From: Mercurialis annua
Taxonomy: Eukaryota > Streptophyta > Magnoliopsida > Malpighiales > Euphorbiaceae
DNA: 64,000 nt
Reading direction: 5' to 3'
Assembly: GCF_937616625.2 (NCBI RefSeq)
Contig: NC_065571.1
Coordinates: forward strand, 4,466,501 to 4,530,500
Of this stretch, positions 24,655 to 36,469 are shown in pieces. The notes beneath the pieces are model-generated. The model was not told where the DNA came from. It was given only the letters and a program-made list of their open reading frames with translations, and did not search any database. Position 1 is the first letter of the stretch, and each line of letters begins with the position of its first letter. A program made the position numbers and the translations under genes.

Positions 24655-26618
24655 TCAATCTTTGCCTTCCGTACTTTGATCAACCTTAGGCCTCGTATTC
24701 ATAAGGACCTGCAGGTCAAGTGAAACAATTAAATATATCACAATTATATGATACCATTGGAATTCTTTTTTCAGAAACCATTTAAGAAAATATAGCCAAT
24801 TGTGCTTTTGAAAACTGTTTAAAACTTTTTAAAAACTGTGTTTTTAAAAATTGTTTGATGTCACTTTTAAAAAAACATGCTAGAACGGGATTTGAAGTAG
24901 GAAATCAAAGCACAAGAGTAAAAAAGTAAACTCTTGACACTCCCTAAAATGATTTTTAACTTGGCTAATTTTTATAAATATTTCTGTTCTTTTGGTATTT
25001 TTGTAAACATCCCGATACAAATTGACATGAACCTTAATACTTACAAGTATACATCATCCATACCTTTCGAAGCATGGCGTTTTCGTTGATCAAGGTAGAA
25101 ATTTTTTCATCTAATTTTGAGTTGTGCTCTTGCAATTCCTTGGCCTTCGATTCCAGCTCATTCACGTACACTTTCTTCCTTTCTCTGGCTTGTTGGGCAG
25201 ACACCCTATTCCTCAGCAACCTGTGCTTACTTAATTACCAAGTAGTTAATTCATCTATCCAAACTTTAAAATACTTAATTAACCGAATACCTAACAGTTA
25301 TAATTCAAATGTTATAAGTGATGAGTAACATTCTATTACATTGAGGATTCAATTCGTCCTATAAGCACTCTCTCTCTCCAATGATAAAAACTCGCACACA
25401 AATATTTGTTAGATATATGAATAATTATAAAGTCTTCTCTATTTAATTAATCAAATAAAGATTGCTAAAATTGAATTCAAGACATTTCAATCACAGTCTT
25501 CCATATCATATATCAAATATCAAATAACCAAACCATCTAAAATTTCAAATTATTACTGAAAACGCATCATAGGGGCGAAGCAACCTTGATGAAGTACAAT
25601 ATCACTAACTATAGGGATACTCGTAGAGTAGAAACCACCGCCACAATGTCACACGGATATGCTCACTTTCATCTAGAACTACTCAGATACATCCACCCAT
25701 GACGAACTCTCGCTTAACTTATAACCGTCCTCGGAGATGTAGACATTCGTCACATCTAGGAGGACAATGTGTCTGTCAAGATATTGAGACCACAAAAGAT
25801 TTTGTGACACACAAAATGTCCCCCGCGTCCTACACGCTCAAAAGAATAACTTAATTGTACAGCTCAATAAATCTGAAAGGGATCAGCGAGAGATCATTCA
25901 ACGGTTACATGTCAGCCTATAAAAGTCAGTTTATAAGGAAACCCTAAGGTTAAGGTACTTCTCCATTCTATTTTTACTTTTTTCTTCCTCTACTAAAAAC
26001 TACTAACTTGAGCGTCGGAGCGAACGACAAGAGAACCCCTCCGGTGTTCCTTCTGACCTTTGTTTCTTGTTCTCGGCGGTGATCTGACTTGCATAGATCA
26101 TCTCGGAGTTGTGGTGATTTATCAATTATTAAAAGTCGTTTTATTATAATGCATATACATTTCAAATATCTATCAAATGGATCATCATCATATCCGGTTT
26201 TTCTGCTACAGTCAGTCTTACCTAACCTGTATTTAAAATAAAGTAGAATGACAAAATAAAGTATTAGGTGGTAAAATGTGCATGAACCTCTTGAGCCTTC
26301 GGTACTCTTTATCAACAGGGTTCCGTCCCTTTCGGCGCTTCTCCTCCGTATGCTTATTGACAGTAGACGATCGGGCTTCCACGTCTGGGACTGTGAAAAG
26401 ATCCTCATCGCTCTCTTCTGGTAATTCAAGGCCAATTCCCAATCAATATTAAACCATGAATCATAATGATAAATAATAAATTAACAGTTACCTAGCTTAT
26501 TGTTGTGGGTGTGGGGAGGGAGGAGGGTAGTATCGTCCTTTTGATTGTTGATCCATGAAGAAGAGCTTGAAGTGGTAGCAGTAGCCTCACTGGTGGTTGG
26601 TCCAGGAACAGACATCAT
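24655..26618 (-). CDS. HYH: bZIP transcription factor HYH (HY5 homolog)
   Basis: Four exons on the - strand: 26618-26492, 26417-26288, 25220-25064 and 24708-24655, all GT-AG and in phase, giving 155 residues (Arabidopsis HYH is about 149). Exon 1 is Ser/Thr-rich and starts [11 protein letters not shown]. Residues 43-54, [12 protein letters not shown], match the acidic E-S-D-E...V-P motif that binds the COP1 WD40 domain in HY5/HYH. The basic region spans exons 2 and 3 (EYRRLKR then [16 protein letters not shown]) and is followed by a leucine zipper ([18 protein letters not shown]). Exon 4 encodes VLMNTRPK and a short tail, which resembles HYH rather than the Gly-rich HY5 end. By family, it binds ACGT-core promoters and activates light-responsive genes, and COP1 degrades it in the dark. 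Two adjacent ATGs could start it. Confidence 0.93.
25560..26140 (+). repeat. LTR-like fragment in HYH intron 2
   Basis: This part of the 1.07 kb HYH intron 2 is markedly less AT-rich than its surroundings. It contains a TATAAAAG (25918-25925) followed by AACTTGAGCGTCGGAG (about 26005) and a GACCTTTG block, an arrangement I associate with the U3-R-U5 of plant LTR or TRIM elements. Orientation would be opposite to HYH. Ends and target duplication were not resolved. Confidence 0.4.
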
Positions 26619-28209
26619 CCTTCGGATCTTCACCAGTCCACTTTCGAGTTGCGGATTTGTATTTTAGACCCTAAATTTTGGTTCTCCTACGAACACGTTG
26701 ATGCATGCATAGCCGTCCACTCTATTACTTTATTATTCATTTTTTTAAATAAATTAAATGATTTTCTCTTTAAAATTAAATATAATTAAAATTGTATACT
26801 TCTCAAATTTAATTACTCATAATATCAACTAATATTCTTATTTAGTTTACTTATTAATTTTACATATAATCAAGTTTCATTTTTATTTCATTGAGTATTA
26901 AAAAAATTAACACAATTAACCAATTTTTAGAAAAAACAAAAAAACAAAAGTATCAATTTAAAAATATCTTAAAAATAAAAATAATTTTTAAATATTGCTT
27001 TTACTTCTATCACTGTCGGACTACTAGCGCCCATTGCCAGATTTCGGTGGTGGATATGACGTTGGTTTCGATATATTTTGTTTTGCTGTGCTGATGTCGG
27101 ATTAATTATTCATCATTATCAGTTTAAACAATATTTATTTCATAGTCCATATCAGATTCTGATAATGATAAATCTAAATTATTAGAGTCCGAACTTTCAG
27201 TTGGATTACCCATTAAACTAATTTAATTAATTATTGTGCAAATAGTGTTTTTTTACAAAGTTTATTTTCTTTTTATTTGAGAGTTAAATGGACTAATTGA
27301 AAATATTTTTTCTTGTGTATTTATCAGTACTGCTTAAAAAATTTAGAAATCAAATTTACCTTTTTTTTTATAATGGTAACCTGTAATCTAAAGATGACGT
27401 ACTGGAAATACTTGTTTGTAACTTTTTAGGAAGTTCAAACACCAATATGTAATTTTTTAACAAGTTCAAACAACAATTATTTATAAATTTTAGTTCAAAC
27501 ACTAAATTATTATATTCAAACAAGTTCATACACCAAATTTATAATAATCCATTTCAAATAAATATTTTAAGGTTTTTTCTAGGGTAACTTCATTTTTTAC
27601 AAAATGAACAAAGTACACTAAGAAAAAAAGCTACCATGTTTTTTTTTATATATTTTAAAGAATAAATTATTGCTAGGTTTTCAAACTATACATTTTATGA
27701 TTAAACAGTTTCTTTACTAAATCTTATCTCTAGCATTTGAGTTTATAAAAAAATGTGTTTCTAAGTCCTTCCGTTAAGAGCATACGATTCACGTTTTAAA
27801 AATGGTGAGTTAGTTGTTAAAAAATAACCCATAATTAACAAAATTTCTAACAAAGATTTATCAAAAGGCTTGAAGACATATTTTTCTAGAGTTTAAAGAC
27901 CAAAAAGAGATAAACGTTAGCTTGGAGACTTGTGTATAAAGACAAAAGTATAATTTAAGAACTTAATAATGTGTTAAGCATAGTTTAAATAGATATTTTA
28001 AAATCTACATCGTTTACGTTTTTGTAATTTCAGTGGCATCAGTGTAAAAAACCCTAAAATATAGAAGCCCAAATACAGAACGTTTGAAGAACATTGTTCC
28101 AAATTCAAATAACAGTTCTGTCGACTCCAGAAGAAGAAGAAGAAGAAGAAGAAGAAGAAGAAAGAATTTGAACAACAAAAATAGTTTGATTAAGGAGTAA
28201 AGAAATACA
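26619..28209. promoter_or_regulatory. Shared divergent upstream region of HYH and BSH
   Basis: HYH is transcribed leftwards and BSH rightwards, so this 1.6 kb holds both promoters. Close to HYH there is a CACGTT (26694-26699, ACGT core) and ATGCATGCAT (26701-26710, RY-like). HY5-family factors bind ACGT cores, so self-regulation is conceivable but not shown. The rest is AT-rich, with no gene seen. Confidence 0.45.
28130..28162 (+). repeat. (GAA)n microsatellite upstream of BSH
   Basis: An uninterrupted run of about 11 GAA/AAG units ends about 48 bp before the BSH start codon, so it probably lies in the 5' leader. GA-rich 5' leaders are common in plants. Confidence 0.85.
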
Positions 28210-30595
28210 ATGAAAGGAATGCTGATGTCATCAATGTCTTCCAGAGCTCCGGTCAAGTTCAGGATGTCAGTTTTCTTTTCTTCTATTTTCTCATACTTCT
28301 GTCCATTGCTCCGTCGAGTTCAGGCTGTATATGTTACCGTGAATTTTTTCGTTTCTTTTACAGACCGACGGCCGATAACCTAGTCCCAATTCGATTAGAC
28401 ATAGAAATCGACGGCCACCGCTTTAAAGATGCTTTCACCTGGAACCCTTCCGGTAATTTACATCTATTTAAATTAAGGGAACTTCAATATAATCAAATAT
28501 CTAATTGGCTGTAATAATAGATCCGGACTCGGAGGTGGTGGTTTTTGCTAAACGGACTGCCAAAGACTTGAAGCTGCCGCCTGCTTTCGTTATGCAGATC
28601 GCTCAGTCTATTCAGGTTTTCTATTTTGGATTCCTTTTGTTTTAATTTCAGCAATTTCTTATTTCGCTGCTCTAATTCGCTGTATTTTTTGTTACTTAAA
28701 GACACAATTGAGTGAGTTTCGGTCCTTTGAAGGGCAGGATATGTTCTCCGGAGAGAAATTTGTTCCAATCAAGGTTCTCTCTCGCTCTCTTGTATTGTTT
28801 TCATATGCTACTGATAATTGATTGCGGTCCCTTCGTTGTTTCGCAGCTTGATCTTCGGGTGAATCACACTCTTATCAAAGATCAATTTTTATGGGTAATT
28901 ATTAATTATAAGTTGTATTCATCTTTTTCTTTTAAATTATGAAAGAAATCCTATGTAGCACTGACACGGATAGGGGGGAATAGGACACTTGGACACTGAC
29001 AAGATGAAAGGGTGTTGTTTAAGGTTTTGATATTAATAATGAAGTTTTGTGTCCGAAATGCCAAGTTTTCGAAACGGGAAATGTTGATTGACTGAAGTGT
29101 CTGCGTTACTTAGAAGAAATCATTAGTGTCTTTTTAGTTTGCCTGAATTTGATTGCATTTGCACTACTATGCCTCGTGAATTTCCAGGATTTGAACAATT
29201 TTGACAGTGACCCTGAAGACTTTGCTTTAACCTTTTGTAAAGATTTGGGTATTCTAGATCCTGAAGTTGCTGTAAGTAAACATTACCATTCATTCTCTCT
29301 CGTTTCCGCACCTTATCTTTCCCCTGTTTACTTATCATGACTCTGTAAATCTCAACGCAAACCTTTGATTTTTTCTTTGCAGCCTGCAGTTGCCTTTGCA
29401 ATTAGGGAACAACTTTATGAGGTTTTAGCTGCACTTTATTTGTTTAGCCAGTCTTTTTTTTTTATATGATGTGGTTTTGTTTACCATATCTTACATTTAT
29501 CCTAGCATGCACTTCCCTTGCTTCACCTAAAATATCCTTGTGATTTGTGGGCCTTTTAGATTGCAACTCAAAGTGTAGCTACAGCAAGAGAAAGCAGACT
29601 AACCAAAAAGGGTCGCCGGGGCTTTGAATATTTCTCCGCCAGGTATCTCCTTGCTACTATTCCTTTCTTCTCGTTGCTTGAGGTTTACCTTGAATAGTTA
29701 ACGAAGTTGGACAGTTAACTACTTTGTGAGAAAATTCTAGTCACCCTTTTCTCTACCTTTCTTACAGTAAAGCCGGGGGTCTTGCATCAGATTCAATGAA
29801 GTTATTCACTAATAGATACAGCATGGTTAGGTATGTCTGACTTTATGAGACTGGAGAAAGTATCTGTTTCCTGAGAGCTAATTTTTTTTTATTATTATTG
29901 CGTTGGCAATTTATCATCTTCTAATTTAAGCAAGGGAAAGAAGTTACAATAATGGCTTTCCATTCCAACAATGACCTAGTATGACAATAATGTGCATAGA
30001 TCGCATTACAGAGATATATCATGCATCCATTTCCTCCCATCCTATAATTGCCACATAATGCTCTTAATTATATCGCTTTATTTCCTGTTCTTCCACAACA
30101 AGTTCCACATTGGGCTGCATTTCACAGTTCTTGAGAGTTGGGAGTGATTTAACTTTATGAAGAGGATTATAGGGAAAATGTGCACCTTGCCTAAAGCCCT
30201 TTAGAGCTGTTATGCAGCAGTAGGACTCTACTATGTCGTCATCTGCATCAAATTTGTCTATAGTTTACTTGCAGACCTTGTTGTCTCTCTTTATGTGTTA
30301 AACTATTCCTCGGTCTTAAAAAACGTCTCTAGACTACAACACTCTGTTACAGTTTCACTTTTCCCTTCTCTACAGTGTAGGCTATTTCTGTATGAGTTGG
30401 TTCCACTTTGTTGCATTTTAAATTTTTGCTATGAACATTAAATGTTGCTGAAGCTTTATGAACTGATTACTTATAGATGGTGTCTCTGATATTAGGAAAA
30501 GAAAGGAGTGGGATATGTATCAGCCTATTGTTGATCACTTATCAAATGAGGAAGTGGAAGCTCTTGAAGAAAGGGAGGAAAGGAACTTGCGATGA
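28210..30595 (+). CDS. BSH: SWI/SNF chromatin-remodelling subunit SNF5/INI1 (BUSHY GROWTH)
   Basis: Ten exons: 28210-28265, 28364-28452, 28521-28615, 28702-28773, 28847-28894, 29188-29271, 29383-29421, 29560-29642, 29768-29830 and 30496-30595. All introns are GT-AG and in phase, giving 242 residues against 240 for Arabidopsis BSH as I recall. The protein is essentially one SNF5 domain: NLVPIRLDIEIDGHRFKD and later LDLRVNHTLIKDQFLWD are the two SNF5 repeat cores, followed by PAVAFAIREQLYE and the basic RLTKKGRRG segment. It is the core non-catalytic subunit of plant SWI/SNF complexes, acting in the nucleus with a SWI2/SNF2 ATPase. Intron 9 is long (about 660 bp). The Met that I recall before PTAENL in Arabidopsis is read here as Ile because the split codon is AT|A. 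Confidence 0.94.
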
Positions 30596-31964
30596 ATTAT
30601 AAACCGCGGGGCAGGTATATGGATCTATTAAAATACTTAGGGGTTGATCAAAGTTAATACAAGATTTAATTTGTTACAAATTAAATCTTGGGTTAGCTGC
30701 CTTGAGCATGTGGGATGTGGATGTCTTGTTCTTCTCTCTGTGGCTGCATATGTGAAGCAGCCTGCACATCTGGTATGCAAAACGCTGAAATTGTAAGTTC
30801 CATGCTGAAGGACGTCTTATATTTCTCTGCGGCATGTTAAGGCATTGTTAAAAGCTAAACTCGACAAGTTCAGACGAAAACTTGAATATCCTGTAAAGTG
30901 ACCAAATGACCTTCTCTAGTGGCCTCAAATCGTCCCCGTATATAGCCTGAGCCGATTATGAAAATGGAATTTGTTTTTTCCATTGCCATCAATTTGTTCA
31001 TTGCCAGTCAAAGGTACAAGTGATGCTGTTGATTTGCAATTAATTATTCCAATTAGTCGCATCATCTAAAAGGCTGCTTATCCAGATAACTAAAGTACTC
31101 AACTCTATACTAGTTAAGCAGTTTTTCTTTCTCTGTTAATTGTAATGTGAATATGCGTTTGCTTGGTTGAGTAGGCTTGTATTATTGTCTGCTATAAAAT
31201 AATTAGTTTTGGGGCTCTCGATGTGCAAAAGTCTATTTAACTTTACTTCATACCTTTCATGACTTGTATTCTAATCGATTCAAAAAACTTCTTAGTGGAC
31301 GGTGAAGTTAAATTTTTTGCCCCATTTTTTTCATTTCTTTTTTAATTTTGGTAAATTTTGAGCCAAAAAGATATGGACGGTGAAGTTAAAATATATTTCT
31401 TCTGTCACATTTAGAAAGTTTCATTATTAATTTACGGTGTTTAAAAAGACATAATTCATACTTTTTATTTCTGATTTGATTTAGTTAATTGTGTATTTTA
31501 ATAATTGCTTTTAGAAGAGATTTAAAATTTTGAAAATATTTGTTATTTTACTATTAGTAAAAAGTAATGGAGAATGGAAAAATTATTATAATGCAGAATT
31601 ATACTTAATGATTGATTATTTTATAAATTGTGATCAATCATTAAAACAAAATAAAATAAAGAGAAAAATTAAAGTTAAAGGTTAAATAAATGTGATCGCA
31701 AAAGTTCGCTTTATATTAATGAGTAAGAATTTTTCCAAAAGTTAATTTTCTCGTATAAACGGGTTTGAATAATTTGTAAACAATTATAATAACGACTGAT
31801 TGAAAAATTAAAGGCTTAATGACTCAGAAAATTCAAATGTTTTTTACTTTCTGCAAATTTAACCAAAGATTTTAAGTTTGTATATTTACTCCAAATTGAT
31901 ACTTCAATTTTTCATAATCAATTTAATTGTGTCTATGTGACATTTTAGCTGGCAAAAACCGAAT
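30596..31964. other. Intergenic region, BSH 3' flank
   Basis: BSH 3' untranslated and downstream sequence, then AT-rich spacer. No gene, RNA or paired repeat ends were recognised. Confidence 0.55.
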
Positions 31965-32155
31965 GGAAAATGTTATTTAACCCATCATTTTGTACCTCCT
32001 TCATTGTCCCTCCTTACGTGTCAACATTTAATTCGTCTAATTTCCCTCCAAAAGTGTATATCTCAAAAACAACTTTTAATGCATCCATTAATTTGTTGCC
32101 ACGTCAGATGGGTTAAAAAAGGTGGGTTAAAAAGGAGGGTTATATAACATTACTC
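31965..32155. mobile_element. Short MULE-type MITE
   Basis: The ends GGAAAATGTTATTTAACCC and the complement of GGGTTATATAACATTACTC pair, with inner CCTCCTT/AAGGAGG also paired. A direct 10 bp flank, AAAACCGAAT, occurs at 31955-31964 and 32156-32165, within the range for Mutator-like elements. Confidence 0.75.
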
Positions 32156-33648
32156 AAAACCGAATATCGTTAACCCGCAAGATGTGGCATCCCACTCAGC
32201 AGAAGATGTTGAAACTCAATCAAATATTTTATTAGTTGTAATGATAGATCAAGACTCAGATGCTTACTTTCCTATAAAAAAACTCTCCCTTTAGTTTCCA
32301 TGATGCTTGGATGGGTTCTCTACAGACTATGACACTAAATTATAAATCACTTTTTATATTCGAGTTAAACTCTTTAAATATGTATTGTTATTTATAAATA
32401 AATTAATTGTTTTTTATTCTAATATAAAATGCACTAATAAAGAATCAGTCATTATTTAAAAAATTATAAAAAGATAAAGTTAAAAAAATGAATAAAAAAT
32501 ATTAATTTTTATTAATTTAACTAAATATTTTTTTATTTTTCCGTAATTGGGCAAACATTCTATTAGTTTAAAATGGAAAAAACCATAGTTTACTTTTAAC
32601 AGTTGTGACTGTGGAAGATGTTCCCAATCATATTGTTTCCTATATTTCAGCTGATGTATCCTCTTTGAATTTGCAATGTGAACAATTAATTACTCTTTGA
32701 TGATAAAATAGAAAATTGTACTTTATGGGTCAAAGACAGGATGGTAGTTACATAATAACTCGCACATGGAGTTTAAGAGGAAGAGAAAGAGATATATTTT
32801 AGAGCAAATTACACCCGGCTTTTCACATAGTACCACATATATTATTTATATTATTATCTATTTTAAAAATCAAATGATGTGTTCCCTCATTTTAATTTAC
32901 ACTAACGATTTAGACTTTATTGCATCGTTCAATTTTGATATTAGTCAACTGGATTAAAAAATTTAACTAAAAAAAGTTCAAATTTAATTTAATCCATAAA
33001 TTTATATTTTTAATATGTATTATTATATTATTATATTACCATTACATTTAATACTTAATGAATTTAATTTAATTTTTTAATATTCTATTATTTTGAAAAA
33101 AATGATTTTTTTATTTTTAGAAAGAAAATTAAGAAAAAATGAAATGTATGTAAAAATAAAAAAAATTAAATTTGATTTAAGTCAATATATCTCATAAAAA
33201 TATAATTTTTATTTATACTTCCATCAAAAGTAATTCTTATTTTAAGCGCATTTCATGTTCTTATTTTATGCAAAATATCATTTTCTATGTTCGTTTAGTG
33301 TTGTTTTCGTTTCCGTTCTCTATTTTCGTTTCTCGTTTCTACGCCACTTAGGGCGTGGGCAAGTGTTGGTAATTATTGATGAATATAAAGATGAAAAAGA
33401 AGTAAAGGCGTTCACGTGTTTGTAGGGATGGTCCATGTGCAGTCGGCCAAGATAAGAAAATCAAGGAGCGATGTTCCTATGGCTCATCTTCCGGATCTTG
33501 CCTCTTCTCTATCTTTCCTCCGCCCTTCCTCTCCCACTATTTATATACTCCACACCTTTCATAGGGCCCAACTCTTAATCTCCACATTAATACACTCCAA
33601 CTACAAAAATACTACTAAACAAAACACAGCCTTCTGCACTACATAACA
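32156..33648. other. AT-rich spacer and upstream region of the small gene at 33649
   Basis: AT-rich sequence with no gene. In the last 250 bp there is a CACGTG G-box (33414-33419), a GATAAG (33452-33457) and a TATTTATATA string (about 33538-33547) about 100 bp before the start codon, consistent with a promoter. Confidence 0.5.
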
Positions 33649-33982
33649 ATGACCTCATGGAAAAAATCCATCGCTTCCCCTTTCAAGAAAGCCTGCACTT
33701 TCTTCAATCAACCCCAGCCCACCGCCCGCGATCATCATAAGAAGTCGCAGCCAGGTATATATATATATATGTGTGTGTCTGTGCGTGTGTGTTTTTATAT
33801 ATAGAATTGATGAATTACATATTTAATATGTTTCGGATTCGATTTAATTATTTGCAGTGAATGAGAATAGCGCGATGAATCTGCATGGAGAGGTGATGGC
33901 ATGCGGATATGAAGATGTTCAAGTGATGTGGTCCATACTTGATAAATCCAAATCTGCCAACTCTGGTTTTACTTCTTCATGA
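33649..33982 (+). CDS. Small two-exon plant protein of unknown function
   Basis: Exons 33649-33754 and 33858-33982 (GT-AG intron, phase 1) encode 76 residues. Exon 1 gives a basic, Phe-containing N terminus, MTSWKKSIASPFKKACTFFN, and a His/Lys-rich linker. Exon 2 gives LHGEVMACGYEDVQVMWSIL followed by a short Ser-rich tail. I recall similarly sized dicot proteins with the same xSWKKxIxSPFKKACTFFN start and EDVQVMWSIL end, but none with a known role. The two blocks are likely to be amphipathic helices. There is no signal peptide. The intron carries a (TA)n(TG)n microsatellite. The promoter region has a G-box and a TATA-like string. The conservation of both ends and the clean splice make this a real gene; its function is not known. 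Confidence 0.75.
33756..33804 (+). repeat. (TA)n(TG)n microsatellite in an intron
   Basis: A run of TA repeats followed by imperfect TG repeats fills the start of the intron of the small gene at 33649-33982. Confidence 0.85.
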
Positions 33983-34285
33983 TGGATCTGCTCTGTTCAT
34001 GTACATATAATTGTAACCATTCCCAGGTTACACAGCTAGCTAGGTTCCCACCTCTTTAATTTATTGCTTCAGCTTCAAGATTTGAAGCAGGTCATGCTGT
34101 TTGAATTTTAGGAATTATAGGCAATCCCTGTGATCAAATCACAGCGAGATTTTTGGATGAACTTCTTTGTATTTCACGAATTTCATCTTTCAGTTTTATC
34201 AGTATCAGAGCATATTCTGAAAAATATGGGCTATCTTAATGGCTAAACTCAACGTGAATCTAATGGATCTCGTGGTGGTATGAAT

Positions 34286-34345
34286 TTGATGTTGATTTTG
34301 ATGAATTTAAAATTATTGATGTTGATTTTGATGAATTTAATATTA
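34286..34345 (+). repeat. 30 bp direct tandem repeat, two units
   Basis: The unit beginning TTGATGTTGATTTTGATGAA occurs at 34286-34315 and again at 34316-34345 with only minor differences at its end. There is no coding context. Confidence 0.7.
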
Positions 34346-34869
34346 TCGCGTTTATGTGAGTAAAATACATCTAAAATTCATCCACAAGTTGATTTTTAAT
34401 TATTCGTTACTAAAAGTAAATTGAAAAACTAATTAAGATAAATTTTATTTTAATAATTAATTGCTTAGATGATATCAACATTTATTCAGAGGGAGTAAGT
34501 AGTTAAGTAGTCAAAAAAAAAAAATAGCTTAAAACTAAGGAAGTCAATATGCTTTGTTTAAAAAAATGCGTGGACTAATAATCATGATATAACTTTAGAG
34601 AGAAAATAGTATTTTATTCTTTTTATTTTTTATATTAACTATTATGACATTATTGAATTAATAATTATGCAATAGTTACATAAATTATTCATTTTGTATT
34701 ATTATTATTTCAAAACACTGTCAAACATTAAATTTAAACATTCTTAAGACAGAAAACAAAACTAGTGCAGAATAAAATGCTATTTAAACCATTGTAATAA
34801 AATTCCAGATTTCCTTACGGAAGTAAAATCTTTATAACTTATAATCACTGGTCTAAACAAAATCACTAA

Positions 34870-35350
34870 TGGACAATCACTACAGTTCACAAATTAAAAT
34901 TTTCATTTCTTATCGAATCAAAACTCGCAGGCTCAAATTCTAAATTCAATTGTGCGTGTCTGGAAAGTGGCGCGACACACCAAGCCCTGGCACGACGCGC
35001 CACATATTTTGGTAAAGGGGCGATGCGCCCCTCGTCTCTCCTCCATCGTGCAACATTGGCTCTTTGGAGTCTTGTTCGCAAGGCAGTCTGGTGCGGCATG
35101 AGGAGTTGAGGACCTCTGGTGCAACGCACCACTTGTTATTTCGCTTCAAAAACTCTCTGTTTTTACTTTGATGCTTTGCGACTCTTCACATAGGTTCATT
35201 ATTGCTCCATTATGCTCAACATTTATCAGTTTTCATGCATACGCATAAAACACTTGGACACAACAATAAGAACCAAAACGAGTTTGATTTCAATGGTAAA
35301 TGTGTGATAAAAAGATCAAAATGTATCTAAAATATAGGAGTATTTCTAAT
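34870..35350. repeat. Probable LTR-retrotransposon-derived fragment
   Basis: A patch richer in GC than its neighbours with repeated GCGC words (GGCGCGACACACC, GGCACGACGCGCCAC, GGGGCGATGCGCCCC). I associate this kind of sequence with plant LTR retrotransposon ends. The open frames here are not gene-like. No ends or duplications were identified. Confidence 0.4.
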
Positions 35351-35909
35351 CTTATGAATTAATTTTAAATAATCTCAATTAGCAATAATTAAAATATTAA
35401 ATTAAACACTAATTTTTACAATAAAAATTGAAGGGTTTTTTCTAATAATTTTTACACTCCGTAATTCCGGCGAGTTCGTCCTCTTTGAGGACGAATAGCC
35501 GGAGTTCATCCTCTTTGAGAATGATCTCAAAGCGGAGCATCAACTTCTCATTTGCCGGAAGACATTGGCTCTTTCGTTGGGCATGGAATGTAATTTTTTT
35601 TTAAAAAGACCTTAATTTTTGTTTAAAAAATGATTTGATTTTCTAAATTTTAAGATATAAGGAGAAAAATAAAATTTTAAAATTATTAAGCGTTAATTTA
35701 GAAAATGGAAAAATTCTAGACACTATTTTAATTTTTTTACTATTCAAAACCAGAGAGTGTGTTTCACTCTCGAAGGGAGAGGCTGATTTGATGCACTTTG
35801 ACATAATTACGGGTCTGTTTAACCAAAAGCTTCAAATGCCAAGTTCAGGGGACAGATTGATCCTTTGTTCGATTGTATTACGTCATTTTTGTTCCTATAA
35901 TAGTAAATA
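35351..35909. other. AT-rich spacer with a small inverted motif
   Basis: No gene. Around 35466-35540 the phrase TCGTCCTCTTTGAGGACGA is a short perfect hairpin, repeated in degenerate form about 40 bp later. Confidence 0.5.
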
Positions 35910-36291
35910 GACTTAATCACCTAAAAATGCACCATCTTTAATTTTTTTTTTCGTTTATGTCCATATCTTTTAAAATCTTCAATTTTAGCTAATTTTTCAA
36001 TTTTCACTTCAATTGTAGCCATTTGTTCATATTAAAGTGGAAGAAAAATTTAAATACTTGTTCATATTATTTTATTATTTTAATTTGTATTTTTATTATA
36101 ATAAATTTTAAATAATAATATGAGGTTGATTTGAATTTTTCCGCTTCAATTTGAACAATTAGCTACAATTCAAAATGAAAGTTTTTTTTTTGAAGATAAA
36201 AGTTAAAAAATGAGTTAAAATTGAAGATTTAAAAAATGTCACCATAAACAAAAAAAATCGAAAAGATAAAGGTATTTTTAAGCGATTAGCC
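35910..36291. mobile_element. MULE-type MITE upstream of dioxygenase 1
   Basis: The left arm GACTTAATCACCTAAAAAT pairs with the right arm ATTTTTAAGCGATTAGCC; inner arms with TCTTCAATTTTAGC and GTTAAAATTGAAGA also pair. A 9 bp duplication, TAGTAAATA, lies at 35901-35909 and 36292-36300. A degenerate relative occupies about 39050-39350. The right end is about 180 bp before the start codon of dioxygenase 1. Confidence 0.75.
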
Positions 36292-36469
36292 TAGTAAATA
36301 AAGGCAAAAATGGAAAAGAATGATGAAAAAGAGGGAAAAAAAGTGTAAGCCACAATGGGATGATAAAAAATAAGAAAGTATGCTGGAAAATATAAAATGA
36401 ACTCAGCATCAGAAAAGCCCTACTTAACGCCTCTCACTTTTTCTACTGTTTCTTTGTTGAAGAAAGAAG

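Noticed and set aside
25974..26435. 153-codon open frame on the - strand over HYH exon 2
   Set aside because: It is an alternative frame of HYH exon 2 and intron 2; the HYH frame has the conserved motifs and splice sites.
33416..33646. Open frame ending just before the small gene at 33649
   Set aside because: It lies in the promoter and leader, starts without an ATG context and has no conserved pattern.
34887..35149. Three overlapping - strand open frames
   Set aside because: They overlap in different frames over a GCGC-rich repeat, as expected by chance in a GC-rich patch.
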